Source: Lachnospiraceae bacterium (GTDB lineage: Bacteria; Bacillota; Clostridia; Lachnospirales; Lachnospiraceae). Taken from it: DNA of 64,000 nt. Location: contig JAILRA010000029.1 of assembly GCA_024698715.1 (NCBI GenBank), positions 1 to 64,000 of the forward strand. The letters run 5' to 3'. Both the position numbers and the translations under genes were made by a program. The notes under the pieces were generated by a model. The model made no database searches. It had not been told where the DNA came from and was given only the letters and a program-made list of their open reading frames with translations. Of this stretch, positions 18,038 through 26,544 are shown piece after piece (position 1 is the stretch's first letter; every line of letters starts with the position of its first letter).

Positions 18038-18640
18038 ATGAAAATAAAAAACATAAATCTTGAAACCGTATGCGGAGTTACGAGCAAACTTCCTAACAAC
18101 ACGCTTCCCGAATTTGCATTCGCAGGAAAGAGTAATGTGGGAAAATCCTCGCTTGTAAACGCATTTATGAACAGAAAATCGTATGCGAGGATATCGTCGC
18201 AGCCCGGCAAAACGCAGACGATCAATTATTACAACATAAACGGTGAGTTTTATCTGGTCGATCTTCCGGGATACGGTTTTGCGAAAGTCAGCGAATCCGT
18301 GAAGGTTCAGTGGGGAAAGATGATCGAAAGATACCTTAAGAAATCACCAACGCTTAAGGCGGTTTTTCTGCTGGTTGATATCAGACACGAGCCGAATGCA
18401 AACGATGTTCAGATGTATGAATGGATAACTGCAAACGGGTTCGAGCCGGTGGTAATTGCAACGAAAGTCGATAAGGTATCCAAAAACGAAGCCAATAAAC
18501 AGGTTTCCGTTATCAGGAAAAAACTAAACTGTGCCAAAGATACCGTGATAATACCTTTTTCGGCACAGGATAAACGTGGATTGGAAGATATATACGCCCT
18601 GGTTGAGCGCCATCTGGACGAAATCGGAAAAAATGAATAA
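18038..18640 (+). CDS. engB: Ribosome biogenesis GTP-binding protein EngB (YsxC/YihA)
   Basis: A 200-residue TRAFAC-class GTPase needed for large-subunit assembly. Motifs: G1 GKSNVGKSSLVN, G2-area SQPGKTQTINYY, G3 DLPGYGFA, G4 ATKVDKV and G5 near IPFSAQDKRG. TGGAG lies seven bases before ATG 18038; an upstream in-frame ATG at 18026 overlaps that site and is less likely. It is separated from clpX by a small terminator, as the cluster tig-clpPX-engB is common in Firmicutes. Confidence 0.97.
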   Translation: MKIKNINLETVCGVTSKLPNNTLPEFAFAGKSNVGKSSLVNAFMNRKSYARISSQPGKTQTINYYNINGEFYLVDLPGYGFAKVSESVKVQWGKMIERYLKKSPTLKAVFLLVDIRHEPNANDVQMYEWITANGFEPVVIATKVDKVSKNEANKQVSVIRKKLNCAKDTVIIPFSAQDKRGLEDIYALVERHLDEIGKNE

Positions 18641-18658
18641 ATGTTCTGAAAATAATGC

Positions 18659-18687
18659 TTGACTTAGAAATATATGTTGGATATAAT
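18659..18687 (+). promoter_or_regulatory. Consensus promoter for tRNA-Pro
   Basis: TTGACT (18659-18664), a 17-base spacer and TATAAT (18682-18687), 30 bases before the mature tRNA. It is one of the best -35/-10 matches in the window. Confidence 0.88.
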
Positions 18688-18716
18688 AGTCGTTGCGGAT
18701 TGAAAAACACGCAAAT

Positions 18717-18791
18717 CGGGGTGTGGCTCAGTTTGGCTAGAGCGCTGTCTTAGGGAGGCAGAGGTCGCAAGTTCAAATCTTGTCACTCCGA
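18717..18791 (+). tRNA. tRNA-Pro (AGG)
   Basis: Acceptor CGGGGTG (18717-18723) pairs with CACTCCG (18784-18790), discriminator A18791; C1-G72 with A73 is the Pro identity pattern. The anticodon stem CTGTC/GGCAG encloses the seven-base loop TTAGGGA, giving anticodon AGG at 18752-18754. An A at position 34 is unusual in bacteria outside tRNA-Arg(ACG). It has its own promoter and terminator. Confidence 0.88.
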
Positions 18792-18800
18792 CTTAAGGTC

Positions 18801-18844
18801 AAAAGCGAAAAGTTACGGAAACGATGACTTTTCGCTTTTTTTTG
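18801..18844 (+). terminator. Rho-independent terminator after tRNA-Pro
   Basis: A long stem, AAAAGCGAAAAGT with ACTTTTCGCTTTT, is followed by a run of eight or more T residues. Confidence 0.9.
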
Positions 18845-18940
18845 TGTCCCTTTTTAAATATTCGGTATTTATTATAGGTTTTTTATGATATAATATCTGT
18901 GTATTTTCTAAAATAATGTTAACGGGTGAGGTGACAATTT

Positions 18941-19837
18941 ATGGAAAGTAAAATTCTTATGGAAAGCGGAACAAATGAACTCGAGGTTCTGGAGTTTGTT
19001 ATTGCGGGGAATTCATATGGCATCAATGTTGCCAAGATACGTGAGATAATCAATTATCAGCCGGTAACTCCGGTACCCAATGCTCATCCGAGTATTGAAG
19101 GTATATTTATGCCGAGAGATACAATGATAACCGCAGTGGATTTGTCAAATTGTCTTCAGCTCGGAGAAGCCAAGCCCGGCGGACTTTTCGTAGTAACCAA
19201 TTTCAATAAACTCGATATAGCGTTTCATGTTGAGAACGTTGTAGGAATACACAGAGTTTCCTGGACTCAGATCATGAAACCCGAAGCCACCCTTTCGAAT
19301 TCAAACGAAGGTATTTCCACCGGAATTGTAAATATAAAAGGCAAACTTATTGTTATTCTTGATTTTGAAAAGATCATATCGGATATAAATCCCGAAACCA
19401 GTATCAAGATCTCTGAAGTGGATCAGCTCGGAGAAAGAAAGAGAAATACGGTACCCATTGTGCTTGCCGAGGATTCCGCACTTCTTAACAAACTTGTAAG
19501 GGACGCACTTAACAAAGCGGGTTACACCAATGTTTTGTCATGTGCCGACGGACAGGAAGCGTGGGACATTCTCAAGGATGCTGAAAACAAGGGTATGATA
19601 GACGAAACTTGCAAACTTGTCATAACGGATATTGAAATGCCGAGAATGGACGGATTCAGACTGCTGAAACTGATCAAGGAGGATTCCAAACTGAATCATC
19701 TGCCGGTTGTTATTTTCTCATCGCTGGTTAACGACGAAATGAGAAGAAAAGGCGAGTCGCTCGGAGCGAATGCGCAGCTTTCAAAACCCGAAATAGGAAA
19801 TCTTGTAATGGAAGTTGATGCATTGGTTAATGTCTGA
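18941..19837 (+). CDS. cheV: Chemotaxis coupling/phosphoacceptor protein CheV
   Basis: A 298-residue fusion of a CheW-like coupling domain (about 10-155, EVLEFVIAGNSYGINVAKIREI) and a receiver domain (about 172-298) with phospho-acceptor Asp230 in VITDIEMPRMDG and the conserved Lys in LSKPE. CheV links chemoreceptors to CheA and is phosphorylated during adaptation. GAGGTGA precedes the ATG and TATAAT lies at 18889-18894, though a matching -35 is poor. No other chemotaxis or flagellar gene lies in the window; its only close partner is the charged membrane protein downstream. Confidence 0.95.
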   Translation: MESKILMESGTNELEVLEFVIAGNSYGINVAKIREIINYQPVTPVPNAHPSIEGIFMPRDTMITAVDLSNCLQLGEAKPGGLFVVTNFNKLDIAFHVENVVGIHRVSWTQIMKPEATLSNSNEGISTGIVNIKGKLIVILDFEKIISDINPETSIKISEVDQLGERKRNTVPIVLAEDSALLNKLVRDALNKAGYTNVLSCADGQEAWDILKDAENKGMIDETCKLVITDIEMPRMDGFRLLKLIKEDSKLNHLPVVIFSSLVNDEMRRKGESLGANAQLSKPEIGNLVMEVDALVNV

Positions 19838-19843
19838 TTAATA

Positions 19844-19870
19844 AGCCGGGATTTTTTCTCGGCTGTTTTT
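19844..19870 (+). terminator. Probable terminator after cheV
   Basis: AGCCGGGA pairs with TCTCGGCT (one G-T) around five T residues and is followed by GTTTTT. The stem is short, so read-through into the next gene is possible. Confidence 0.6.
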
Positions 19871-19912
19871 CATAAAAGAACACTGCATGCGAATGTAATC
19901 GGAGAATATCAA

Positions 19913-21721
19913 ATGGCCTCGGAAGATGAGATTTTAGAAAAAAACAACGAAAAAGATGATGCAGATGAAGAAGTAGCACGTCTTATGGCAGAACTGAATA
20001 TTGATGAGGAATTGTCACTTCAGGGCATAGAAGAAAAGAATGATAACGAAAACGAAGAAACTGCTTTGGAAGATGAAGATGTAATTCCTACGGAAGAAAT
20101 GCTGGACATGGATGAGATCGATGCCATTCTTTCCGACGTCTCCGACATACATCCGGAGCGTAACAAAAGTGCGAAGGAACTTGAAGAGAGGATAGCCAGA
20201 TACGAAGAAGATCCCGAGGCTGCAGAAGAAGCACTTTTGGGTGATGAGGAAGAAAACGTTTCCGAAAGCGAAGAAATACCGTCGGATACGACCGAAGAAG
20301 CACCCGCTGCCGAATATTCGGAAGAAGATGCTCTTGATTTTCTCAGCAGTCTCGAAAATGTCGAAGACATGCTCGCCGATGTTGAAAATAAGGCCAATGA
20401 GGAAAGAGAAAGACTTGAAGCTGAAAGGAAAGAAGAAGAAAACATCGACAACGACCTGGATGAAATAAATGACATTCTTAAAAAATCGGATAATAACGAA
20501 GCCGTTAACGACGATCTTCTTTCGATGATAGAAGGACTGGATTCCGAAGGAGAAAGCGAATCGGAAGGTATGTTTGACAATCCCGATGAAACGGTCGAAG
20601 AGGAAGAAGAAAAGAAAAAAGGCAAGAAGGAAAAGAAAAAGAAGAAAAAGAAGAAAAAAGGAAGCGATGAGGGGGATTCGGACGAAAATGCTTCGGGTGA
20701 AGACCTTGAATTCGATGATAAAGACGTAAAAGAAAAGAAGGGCCTGTTCTCGAAACTCTTCGGATTCATGTTCGAGGAAGACGAAGAAGAAAAATCGGAA
20801 GAGGACGGAGAAAACGCCGAAAACTCCGAGGATGGTGCGGCTAAAGACGGCAAAAAGAATAAGAAAGACAAAAAAGGCAAGAAGGGCAAAGGCAAAGGTA
20901 AGGGCGACAAACCCGCCGATGAGAATGCAGCCATAGAAGCCGAACTCGAAGAAGAAGACAAGAAATCCAAAAAGAAAAAGAATAAAAAGGATAAACCCGC
21001 AAAAGCCAAGAAGCCCAAAAAGGAAAAGGCTAAGAAAGATGAGGAACCCGATAATTCCAAACCCGGCATCAAAAAAGCCGGCATTGTCGTAAGTCTGTTC
21101 TTCTGCATGACCATTCTTGCACTGGTTCTTCTGTTTGCAATGGGCTGGCCGAAACATCTGGCTAAAAAAGAAGCCAGAAAAGCATATTATGAAGGCGATT
21201 ACGAGACGGCGAGCAACAAGCTTTACGGTATGAAACTCGGAGATTCGGACACACTCATTTACCGAAAGGCTTCACTGCTTTACAGACTGGAATTATTCAC
21301 GGACAAAGCCGGATCGTATGAACTTCTCGGAGACGAAAAAAAGGCTGCGGATGCTCTGTTTGCAACGTATCAGGAATGCGATAAGGTATATTCCGATGCG
21401 AAGGAACTGGACATAACCGAAGAGGTTGATGCTTTCAAAAAGGAGATTGCGGACCGGATCATCGAAAAATACGGTTTGTCCGTACAGGACATAGACGAGA
21501 TATGCGCACTCAAACCCGTATACTATACGATAGCGATCGAGAATATCACGGCCGGCAGGAATTTCAGATTCGGTTCGGATATTTATGTTAAAGACGATTC
21601 GGAAGATACTTCGTCAGGAACGAACGAAAAGAATGAAGAATCGAAAGATATCACTTTGGAAGACATGCTTCCCGAAGAAGAATTAATAAATACAGACAGC
21701 AAAGGTTCGGAGGAAAAATGA
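19913..21721 (+). CDS. Highly charged single-pass membrane protein with FliM-like EIDAIL motifs
   Basis: A 602-residue protein I do not recognise. Residues 1-388 are cytoplasmic-type, intrinsically disordered and extremely charged: acidic to about 232, then alternating lysine blocks (a run of K at 239-250) and acidic blocks. One membrane segment lies at about 390-412. The outer ~190 residues start with a TPR-like EARKAYYEGDYETASNKLYG. In the acidic part, MDEIDAILSD (66-75) and LDEINDILKK (182-191) resemble the CheY-binding N-terminus of FliM/FliN (LSQxEIDALL). GGAG precedes the ATG by eight bases. It lies 75 bases after cheV and its stop overlaps the hisH start (ATGA). Confidence 0.85.
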   Translation: MASEDEILEKNNEKDDADEEVARLMAELNIDEELSLQGIEEKNDNENEETALEDEDVIPTEEMLDMDEIDAILSDVSDIHPERNKSAKELEERIARYEEDPEAAEEALLGDEEENVSESEEIPSDTTEEAPAAEYSEEDALDFLSSLENVEDMLADVENKANEERERLEAERKEEENIDNDLDEINDILKKSDNNEAVNDDLLSMIEGLDSEGESESEGMFDNPDETVEEEEEKKKGKKEKKKKKKKKKGSDEGDSDENASGEDLEFDDKDVKEKKGLFSKLFGFMFEEDEEEKSEEDGENAENSEDGAAKDGKKNKKDKKGKKGKGKGKGDKPADENAAIEAELEEEDKKSKKKKNKKDKPAKAKKPKKEKAKKDEEPDNSKPGIKKAGIVVSLFFCMTILALVLLFAMGWPKHLAKKEARKAYYEGDYETASNKLYGMKLGDSDTLIYRKASLLYRLELFTDKAGSYELLGDEKKAADALFATYQECDKVYSDAKELDITEEVDAFKKEIADRIIEKYGLSVQDIDEICALKPVYYTIAIENITAGRNFRFGSDIYVKDDSEDTSSGTNEKNEESKDITLEDMLPEEELINTDSKGSEEK

Positions 21722-22326
21722 TAGCGATAATCGATTACGATGCCGGAAACATTAAAAGTGTTGAAAAAGCAGTCGTTAAACTCGGATATGAATGTGAGAT
21801 CACAAGAAATATCGAAACCATAAGAAGCGCCGAAAAACTTATACTTCCCGGCGTCGGAGCATTTAAAGATGCAATGGACAGACTGAATGAATACGGTCTC
21901 ACGGATGTCATAAGAGAACAGGTATTGACGGAAAAGAAACCGATCCTCGGAATATGCCTCGGACTTCAGCTGTTTTTTGAATCAAGTGAGGAGAATCCCG
22001 GCGTGGAGGGACTCGGTCTTTTAAAGGGCAAAATAGTTAGGATTCCCGATACCGCAGATCTTAAGATCCCCCATATGGGATGGAATTCGCTTGAATTTCC
22101 GAAAAAGAGCATTTTATTCGATAAAGTGGTTAAAGGCAGCTATGTGTATTTTGTCCATTCATATTATCTTCAGGCCGAAGACAAGGATATAGTTGCGGCA
22201 AAGACCTTTTACGGAACAGAGATCGAAGCAGCGGTTGAGTGCGGAAACATTTACGCCACCCAGTTTCATCCCGAAAAGAGCTCAGCTGTAGGATTAAGAA
22301 TACTCAGTAATTATCTGGAGGCATAA
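21718..22326 (+). CDS. hisH: Imidazole glycerol phosphate synthase, glutaminase subunit
   Basis: A 202-residue class I glutamine amidotransferase that feeds ammonia to HisF. The N-terminal IAIIDYDAGNIKSVEKA, the nucleophile Cys in GICLGLQLFFE and the C-terminal His/Glu in TQFHPEKSS complete the catalytic triad. The start ATG overlaps the stop of the preceding membrane-protein gene by four bases, so it is translationally coupled to it, an odd partner for a histidine gene. hisF follows after three bases. Confidence 0.97.
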   Translation: MIAIIDYDAGNIKSVEKAVVKLGYECEITRNIETIRSAEKLILPGVGAFKDAMDRLNEYGLTDVIREQVLTEKKPILGICLGLQLFFESSEENPGVEGLGLLKGKIVRIPDTADLKIPHMGWNSLEFPKKSILFDKVVKGSYVYFVHSYYLQAEDKDIVAAKTFYGTEIEAAVECGNIYATQFHPEKSSAVGLRILSNYLEA

Positions 22327-22329
22327 AAC

Positions 22330-23091
22330 ATGCATACTAAAAGAATAATCCCCTGTCTTGACGTGAATGCGGGAAGAGTTGTCAAAGGGGTTAATTTTGT
22401 AAATCTCATAGATGCCGGCGATCCTGTAGAATGTGCACTTGCTTATGACAGTGCGGGAGCCGATGAACTTGTTTTCCTGGATATAACTGCAAGTTCCGAT
22501 TCGAGGGATACCGTTGTTGACATGGTAAGAGCGGTTGCCGAAAAACTGTTCATTCCGTTTACGGTCGGTGGCGGCATAAGAAGTGTTGACGATTTTAAAA
22601 AGATCTTAAGAGAAGGCGCAGATAAAGTTGCGGTCAATTCGGCTGCGATCATGAATCCCGGTCTTATCGCCGATGCGGCCGACAAGTTCGGATCGCAGTG
22701 TGTAGTCGTTGCGATAGACGCCAAGAGAAGAGCGGACGGAAGCGGCTGGAACATTTATAAAAACGGCGGACGCGTGGATATGGGGATCGATGCGGTTGAA
22801 TGGGCAATGAAAGCCTGCGAACTCGGAGCAGGCGAGATCCTTTTGACCAGTATGGACTGTGACGGTACCAAGAACGGATATGATATCGAACTAACAAGGA
22901 TCGTGGCTGAGAATGTTTCGATCCCGGTAATAGCATCGGGCGGTGCCGGATGCGTGGAACATTTTAAGGACGCTCTGACTGACGGTAAAGCCGACGCGGC
23001 TCTGGCTGCAAGTCTTTTCCACTTTAAGGAACTTGAGATCAGGGAAGTCAAGAAATACCTTGCCAATGCAGGGATCCCCGTGAGGTTATGA
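22330..23091 (+). CDS. hisF: Imidazole glycerol phosphate synthase, cyclase subunit
   Basis: A 253-residue TIM barrel that makes imidazole glycerol phosphate and AICAR from PRFAR with HisH. The catalytic Asp in [14 protein letters not shown] and the second Asp in VVAIDAKR are present, with phosphate-binding GGGIRS and SGGAG loops. Only hisH and hisF are here; hisC lies at 49.1 kb and the other his genes are outside the window, so the pathway is dispersed. Confidence 0.97.
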   Translation: MHTKRIIPCLDVNAGRVVKGVNFVNLIDAGDPVECALAYDSAGADELVFLDITASSDSRDTVVDMVRAVAEKLFIPFTVGGGIRSVDDFKKILREGADKVAVNSAAIMNPGLIADAADKFGSQCVVVAIDAKRRADGSGWNIYKNGGRVDMGIDAVEWAMKACELGAGEILLTSMDCDGTKNGYDIELTRIVAENVSIPVIASGGAGCVEHFKDALTDGKADAALAASLFHFKELEIREVKKYLANAGIPVRL

Positions 23092-23092
23092 T

Positions 23093-23770
23093 ATGCCGCC
23101 GATCAAGGGAGAATGGGAAAAAGCATTAAGCGAAGAATTCAAAAAAGACTATTATCTGGCTCTATATAAAAAACTTTTGAGCGAATACAGGGAGCATACG
23201 ATATTCCCGCCCAAGCAGGACATATTCAATGCTTATCATTTTACTCCGCTCGAAAAGGTGAAAGTTGTCATCATCGGACAGGATCCGTATCATGATGTCG
23301 GACAGGCTCACGGATTGTGCTTTTCCGTTCAGAAAGGCATTGATATTCCGCCTTCGCTTTCGAATATCTACCAGGAACTGCAAAAAGAACTCGGATGTTA
23401 CATTCCCGATAACGGATGTTTGTACAAATGGGCAGAACAGGGCGTATTTTTGTTAAATGCCGTTCTTACCGTGCGTGCACACAGAGCGGGATCACATCAG
23501 AACATCGGCTGGGAAGAGTTTACCGATGCCACGATAAAGATACTCAATGAGCAGGACAGACCCATGGTATTCATGCTTTGGGGTAATTTTGCAATTTCAA
23601 AAAAAGCATTTATAAACAATCCGAAACATCTGATCCTTACAGCTCCGCATCCTTCGCCGCTGTCGGCATACAGAGGATTTTTCGGGTGTGATCATTTCAA
23701 AAAAGCCAATGAATTTCTCAAAGAAAACGGTTTGGAAGAAATAGATTGGCAGATTGAGAATATTAATTGA
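23093..23770 (+). CDS. ung: Uracil-DNA glycosylase, family 1
   Basis: A 225-residue base-excision repair enzyme removing uracil from DNA. The water-activating motif GQDPYHDVGQAHG and the minor-groove loop HPSPLSAYRGFFG are intact, as is the length. It starts one base after the hisF stop and uses GAGG inside the hisF end as ribosome binding site, so it is the last gene of the hisHF unit. Confidence 0.97.
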   Translation: MPPIKGEWEKALSEEFKKDYYLALYKKLLSEYREHTIFPPKQDIFNAYHFTPLEKVKVVIIGQDPYHDVGQAHGLCFSVQKGIDIPPSLSNIYQELQKELGCYIPDNGCLYKWAEQGVFLLNAVLTVRAHRAGSHQNIGWEEFTDATIKILNEQDRPMVFMLWGNFAISKKAFINNPKHLILTAPHPSPLSAYRGFFGCDHFKKANEFLKENGLEEIDWQIENIN

Positions 23771-23822
23771 TGATGTTAGGAAAAAATGTCTTAAATATTC
23801 GGCTTTATCTTTAGAATAAAGT

Positions 23823-23851
23823 TTGATTTTTGCCTATTTAAAGTATATAAT
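23823..23851 (+). promoter_or_regulatory. Promoter for the dynamin-like gene
   Basis: TTGATT (23823-23828), 17-base spacer, TATAAT (23846-23851), 60 bases before the ATG. It gives a 50-base leader ending in GGGGAGG. Confidence 0.75.
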
Positions 23852-23911
23852 AGATAATGGTGTGAATTTATAAAGGGGATTCTGCCAAACAGACATTTTG
23901 GGGAGGCATTC

Positions 23912-26476
23912 ATGAAAGAATTAATGATAATGTATCATCCTGTGAAGAAGGAGATTCGTTTCCTGGCCAAGGCTAAGGGCGAATTTGTTGAAATTCCCTA
24001 CGCAATGTGCCCCTGGCTCAACCAGTACGGCCCTGATAACGGCGAATTTCTGCTTCAGAATCACGGAAATAAATTCTTTGATGATATATGGGAACAATTT
24101 TTAAGAGACAACGTCAATTTGGTATTTAAAGGAACCAAAGTTGACTATGAAGATTTTGTTAAAAAAGTAAAAGAATACAATAAATCGGTCAAGGAAGACA
24201 GATTTAAAGTTACTCAGTTTATAGAGCTTCCTTCGGTTACCGATATCTATACGGCTATAGCGGAATTTTGTGATGATACGCTTGCAACATTTGACAATGA
24301 ACTTCAGAACTCCGATATCAGAAAATCTTTTGTTGAAAGAAAGACTGAATTCGAAGCAAAGAAAGCCAAGCTCAACAATTCCGATGTCAATCTTTGTCTG
24401 GTAGGAACATATTCTTCGGGTAAGTCCACTTTCATCAACGCACTTATCGGTAAGAGAATCCTTCCCGAAAGCATCAATTCCGAAACAGCAAAGATGTTCA
24501 GGATAAAGAATGCCAAAGAACCCGCTGTTTCATTCGTGATCAAAAAGGGCGGAGAATCCGAGAATTCGATCATTGCCAATATCGTCTGGGACAAGGAAAA
24601 GAAGAGATTTGCTTTCCATGCCGAAGGCGAATGCGAGATCACTCAGGAAAAGATCAATTCCGAAGTGAATTCCGCGATCATGTTCAGACTTCAGCAGCAT
24701 GAGCAGCTCTATCAGGTATTAAAGAAATTAAACGACATTCCCAATTCCGGAATCGACGAGAATGAAGAATACATCGACGGCATTATCGAAGTAAGCTTCC
24801 CGATTCCTCTTGATGAGAATATCAACTTTACGTTTTATGATACGCCCGGTACCGACTCGAACTCGAATGAGCATCTTCTGGTACTTCAGAAAGCACTTGC
24901 TCAGCAGACCAATTCCATCCTCATCGTTCTTTACGAACCGACCAAGATGGAAGGCACCGGCAACTCGATCCTTTACAACCTCATTAATTCGAGCAACAGA
25001 GAAAATGAGGCTACAACGATCGACCTTACGAGATCGCTTCACGTTATCAATCAGGCCGATACCAAATCCCTTACGGATCTTCAGCTTTTGAAGAAAAAGA
25101 AAGTTGAAGTTACGCTTAAGGAAACGGATAAGATTTACAACGAGGAAGCACAGCAGATCGACCTTTCGAAAGAGAGACTTTTCTTCGTATCATCAAAGGC
25201 CGCTTACATTGCCAAAGCGATCGGCAACAATGTCGATACCGAAGATGAAAGAAGATGGCTTGCCAATCATAAAAACGAGATCAACAACGAGCCGGTTGAC
25301 GATCCTTTCAGAGTTGAGGATATCAAGGCGGATGTTGATACGGGTATGTACTTCAAACTTGACAAGCTTGCTCGTTCCGACAACGAGACCAAGGCTCTTA
25401 TCAAGGATTGTATCGAAGAACTCAAAAAATGTAACAATCCCGAAGATTCCAGTCTTTATCCGATCCTTCAGAGAATATACGTTAACTCCGGTATGTATGC
25501 GATCGAAAAGGAGATCATCCAGTATGGTCGTAAATATGCACTGGCAGTTAAGGCAAAAGGATTATATGACGGCATCAAGAGCGTCGTAGATTTCATCCGT
25601 GAAGACTACGAAGTTATCGAGAATCAGGCAAGACTTTCAAAAGAAGAGATCGAAAGAAACATCAATACCATGAAAACAAGCATGGTTAAAGATATTGATG
25701 AAGCTTATGCTGATTATCTTCAGAATATGACTACCGAGAACATGGTATTCCAGATTGACGATATCAATCAGCTCTATACCGTAATGGGTAACCGTCAGAT
25801 TCAGGCAGGCAAGATTGCCGACAAGATGAAATGGATCGCTCTTCGTCCCGAAGTTTTCGAAGAGAAGAACAACATCATCAGAAACGAACTCAACAGATAC
25901 CTTCAGGAGATCGATGATAACTACAAGAACAATCGTGGAAGAATCCTCATCCAGCAGATTGATGAACTTAAAGGTATCATCATCAAGAAGATTTCCGGTT
26001 ACAAGGGTATTGATGAAGAGATCATAAAGAGGATCACAAATGTTGCCGATACTCAGGTTCCTCCTTCAAGTCTTAAGGCTTTGAAGATGGATGAGTACAT
26101 CAACAAGCAGAAGGCAATCTTCATCTTCTCAACAAACGACAAGAAATCTTACAAGAATGACGTTGAGACGATGTTTGCCAATACAACCAAGGTTCAGTTC
26201 GATTCGTACATCGAAGAGATTACCAAGGTTGCAATCGATAAGACTGCAGAGCTCGTTCAGGAATTCAAGAACAATATTGATATCATCTCTGCAAATCTTG
26301 AACTTCTCATCAAGGATGAGGAAAAAGCAAGTGCTGAACAGGCAAAGGCTAAAGCAGTACTTGATCTCGTAGAGAAGAAGGACAAAGAACTTAACATGAG
26401 GATCTGGGGCGAAGATAAAGAAGATAAGCCCATCGATGTTAACGATACGGAGTCCGGTGACGAGGATGAAGAATAA
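23912..26476 (+). CDS. Bacterial dynamin-like GTPase
   Basis: An 854-residue dynamin-family protein. GTPase motifs: P-loop GTYSSGKST (165-173), G3 DTPG (310-313) and G4 NQAD (380-383). It is preceded by an N-terminal domain of about 130 residues of no recognised family (YHPVKKEIRFLAKAKG...) and followed by a long helical stalk-like region to about residue 835, ending in an acidic tail. Bacterial dynamin-like proteins remodel or protect membranes; no clear transmembrane segment is seen, so membrane contact would be through the helical tip. Single copy here, not the tandem pair of many DLP operons. Own promoter and terminator. Confidence 0.9.
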   Translation: MKELMIMYHPVKKEIRFLAKAKGEFVEIPYAMCPWLNQYGPDNGEFLLQNHGNKFFDDIWEQFLRDNVNLVFKGTKVDYEDFVKKVKEYNKSVKEDRFKVTQFIELPSVTDIYTAIAEFCDDTLATFDNELQNSDIRKSFVERKTEFEAKKAKLNNSDVNLCLVGTYSSGKSTFINALIGKRILPESINSETAKMFRIKNAKEPAVSFVIKKGGESENSIIANIVWDKEKKRFAFHAEGECEITQEKINSEVNSAIMFRLQQHEQLYQVLKKLNDIPNSGIDENEEYIDGIIEVSFPIPLDENINFTFYDTPGTDSNSNEHLLVLQKALAQQTNSILIVLYEPTKMEGTGNSILYNLINSSNRENEATTIDLTRSLHVINQADTKSLTDLQLLKKKKVEVTLKETDKIYNEEAQQIDLSKERLFFVSSKAAYIAKAIGNNVDTEDERRWLANHKNEINNEPVDDPFRVEDIKADVDTGMYFKLDKLARSDNETKALIKDCIEELKKCNNPEDSSLYPILQRIYVNSGMYAIEKEIIQYGRKYALAVKAKGLYDGIKSVVDFIREDYEVIENQARLSKEEIERNINTMKTSMVKDIDEAYADYLQNMTTENMVFQIDDINQLYTVMGNRQIQAGKIADKMKWIALRPEVFEEKNNIIRNELNRYLQEIDDNYKNNRGRILIQQIDELKGIIIKKISGYKGIDEEIIKRITNVADTQVPPSSLKALKMDEYINKQKAIFIFSTNDKKSYKNDVETMFANTTKVQFDSYIEEITKVAIDKTAELVQEFKNNIDIISANLELLIKDEEKASAEQAKAKAVLDLVEKKDKELNMRIWGEDKEDKPIDVNDTESGDEDEE

Positions 26477-26490
26477 AATTTAAAACAGTC

Positions 26491-26519
26491 AGGGGGGTCT
26501 TTTGGGACCCCTCTTTTTT
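26491..26519 (+). terminator. Rho-independent terminator
   Basis: AGGGG-GTC pairs with GAC-CCCT across TTTTG, followed by CTTTTTT. It separates the dynamin-like gene from the EamA transporter. Confidence 0.88.
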
Positions 26520-26544
26520 ATGCTGAATTTTCGAGGTTATTGAA

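Noticed and set aside
20015..21157. Long open frames on the - strand opposite the charged CheV-linked protein
   Set aside because: They are shadows of GAA/AAG/GAT-rich codons, giving Phe/Ser/Leu-rich nonsense proteins without start signals.
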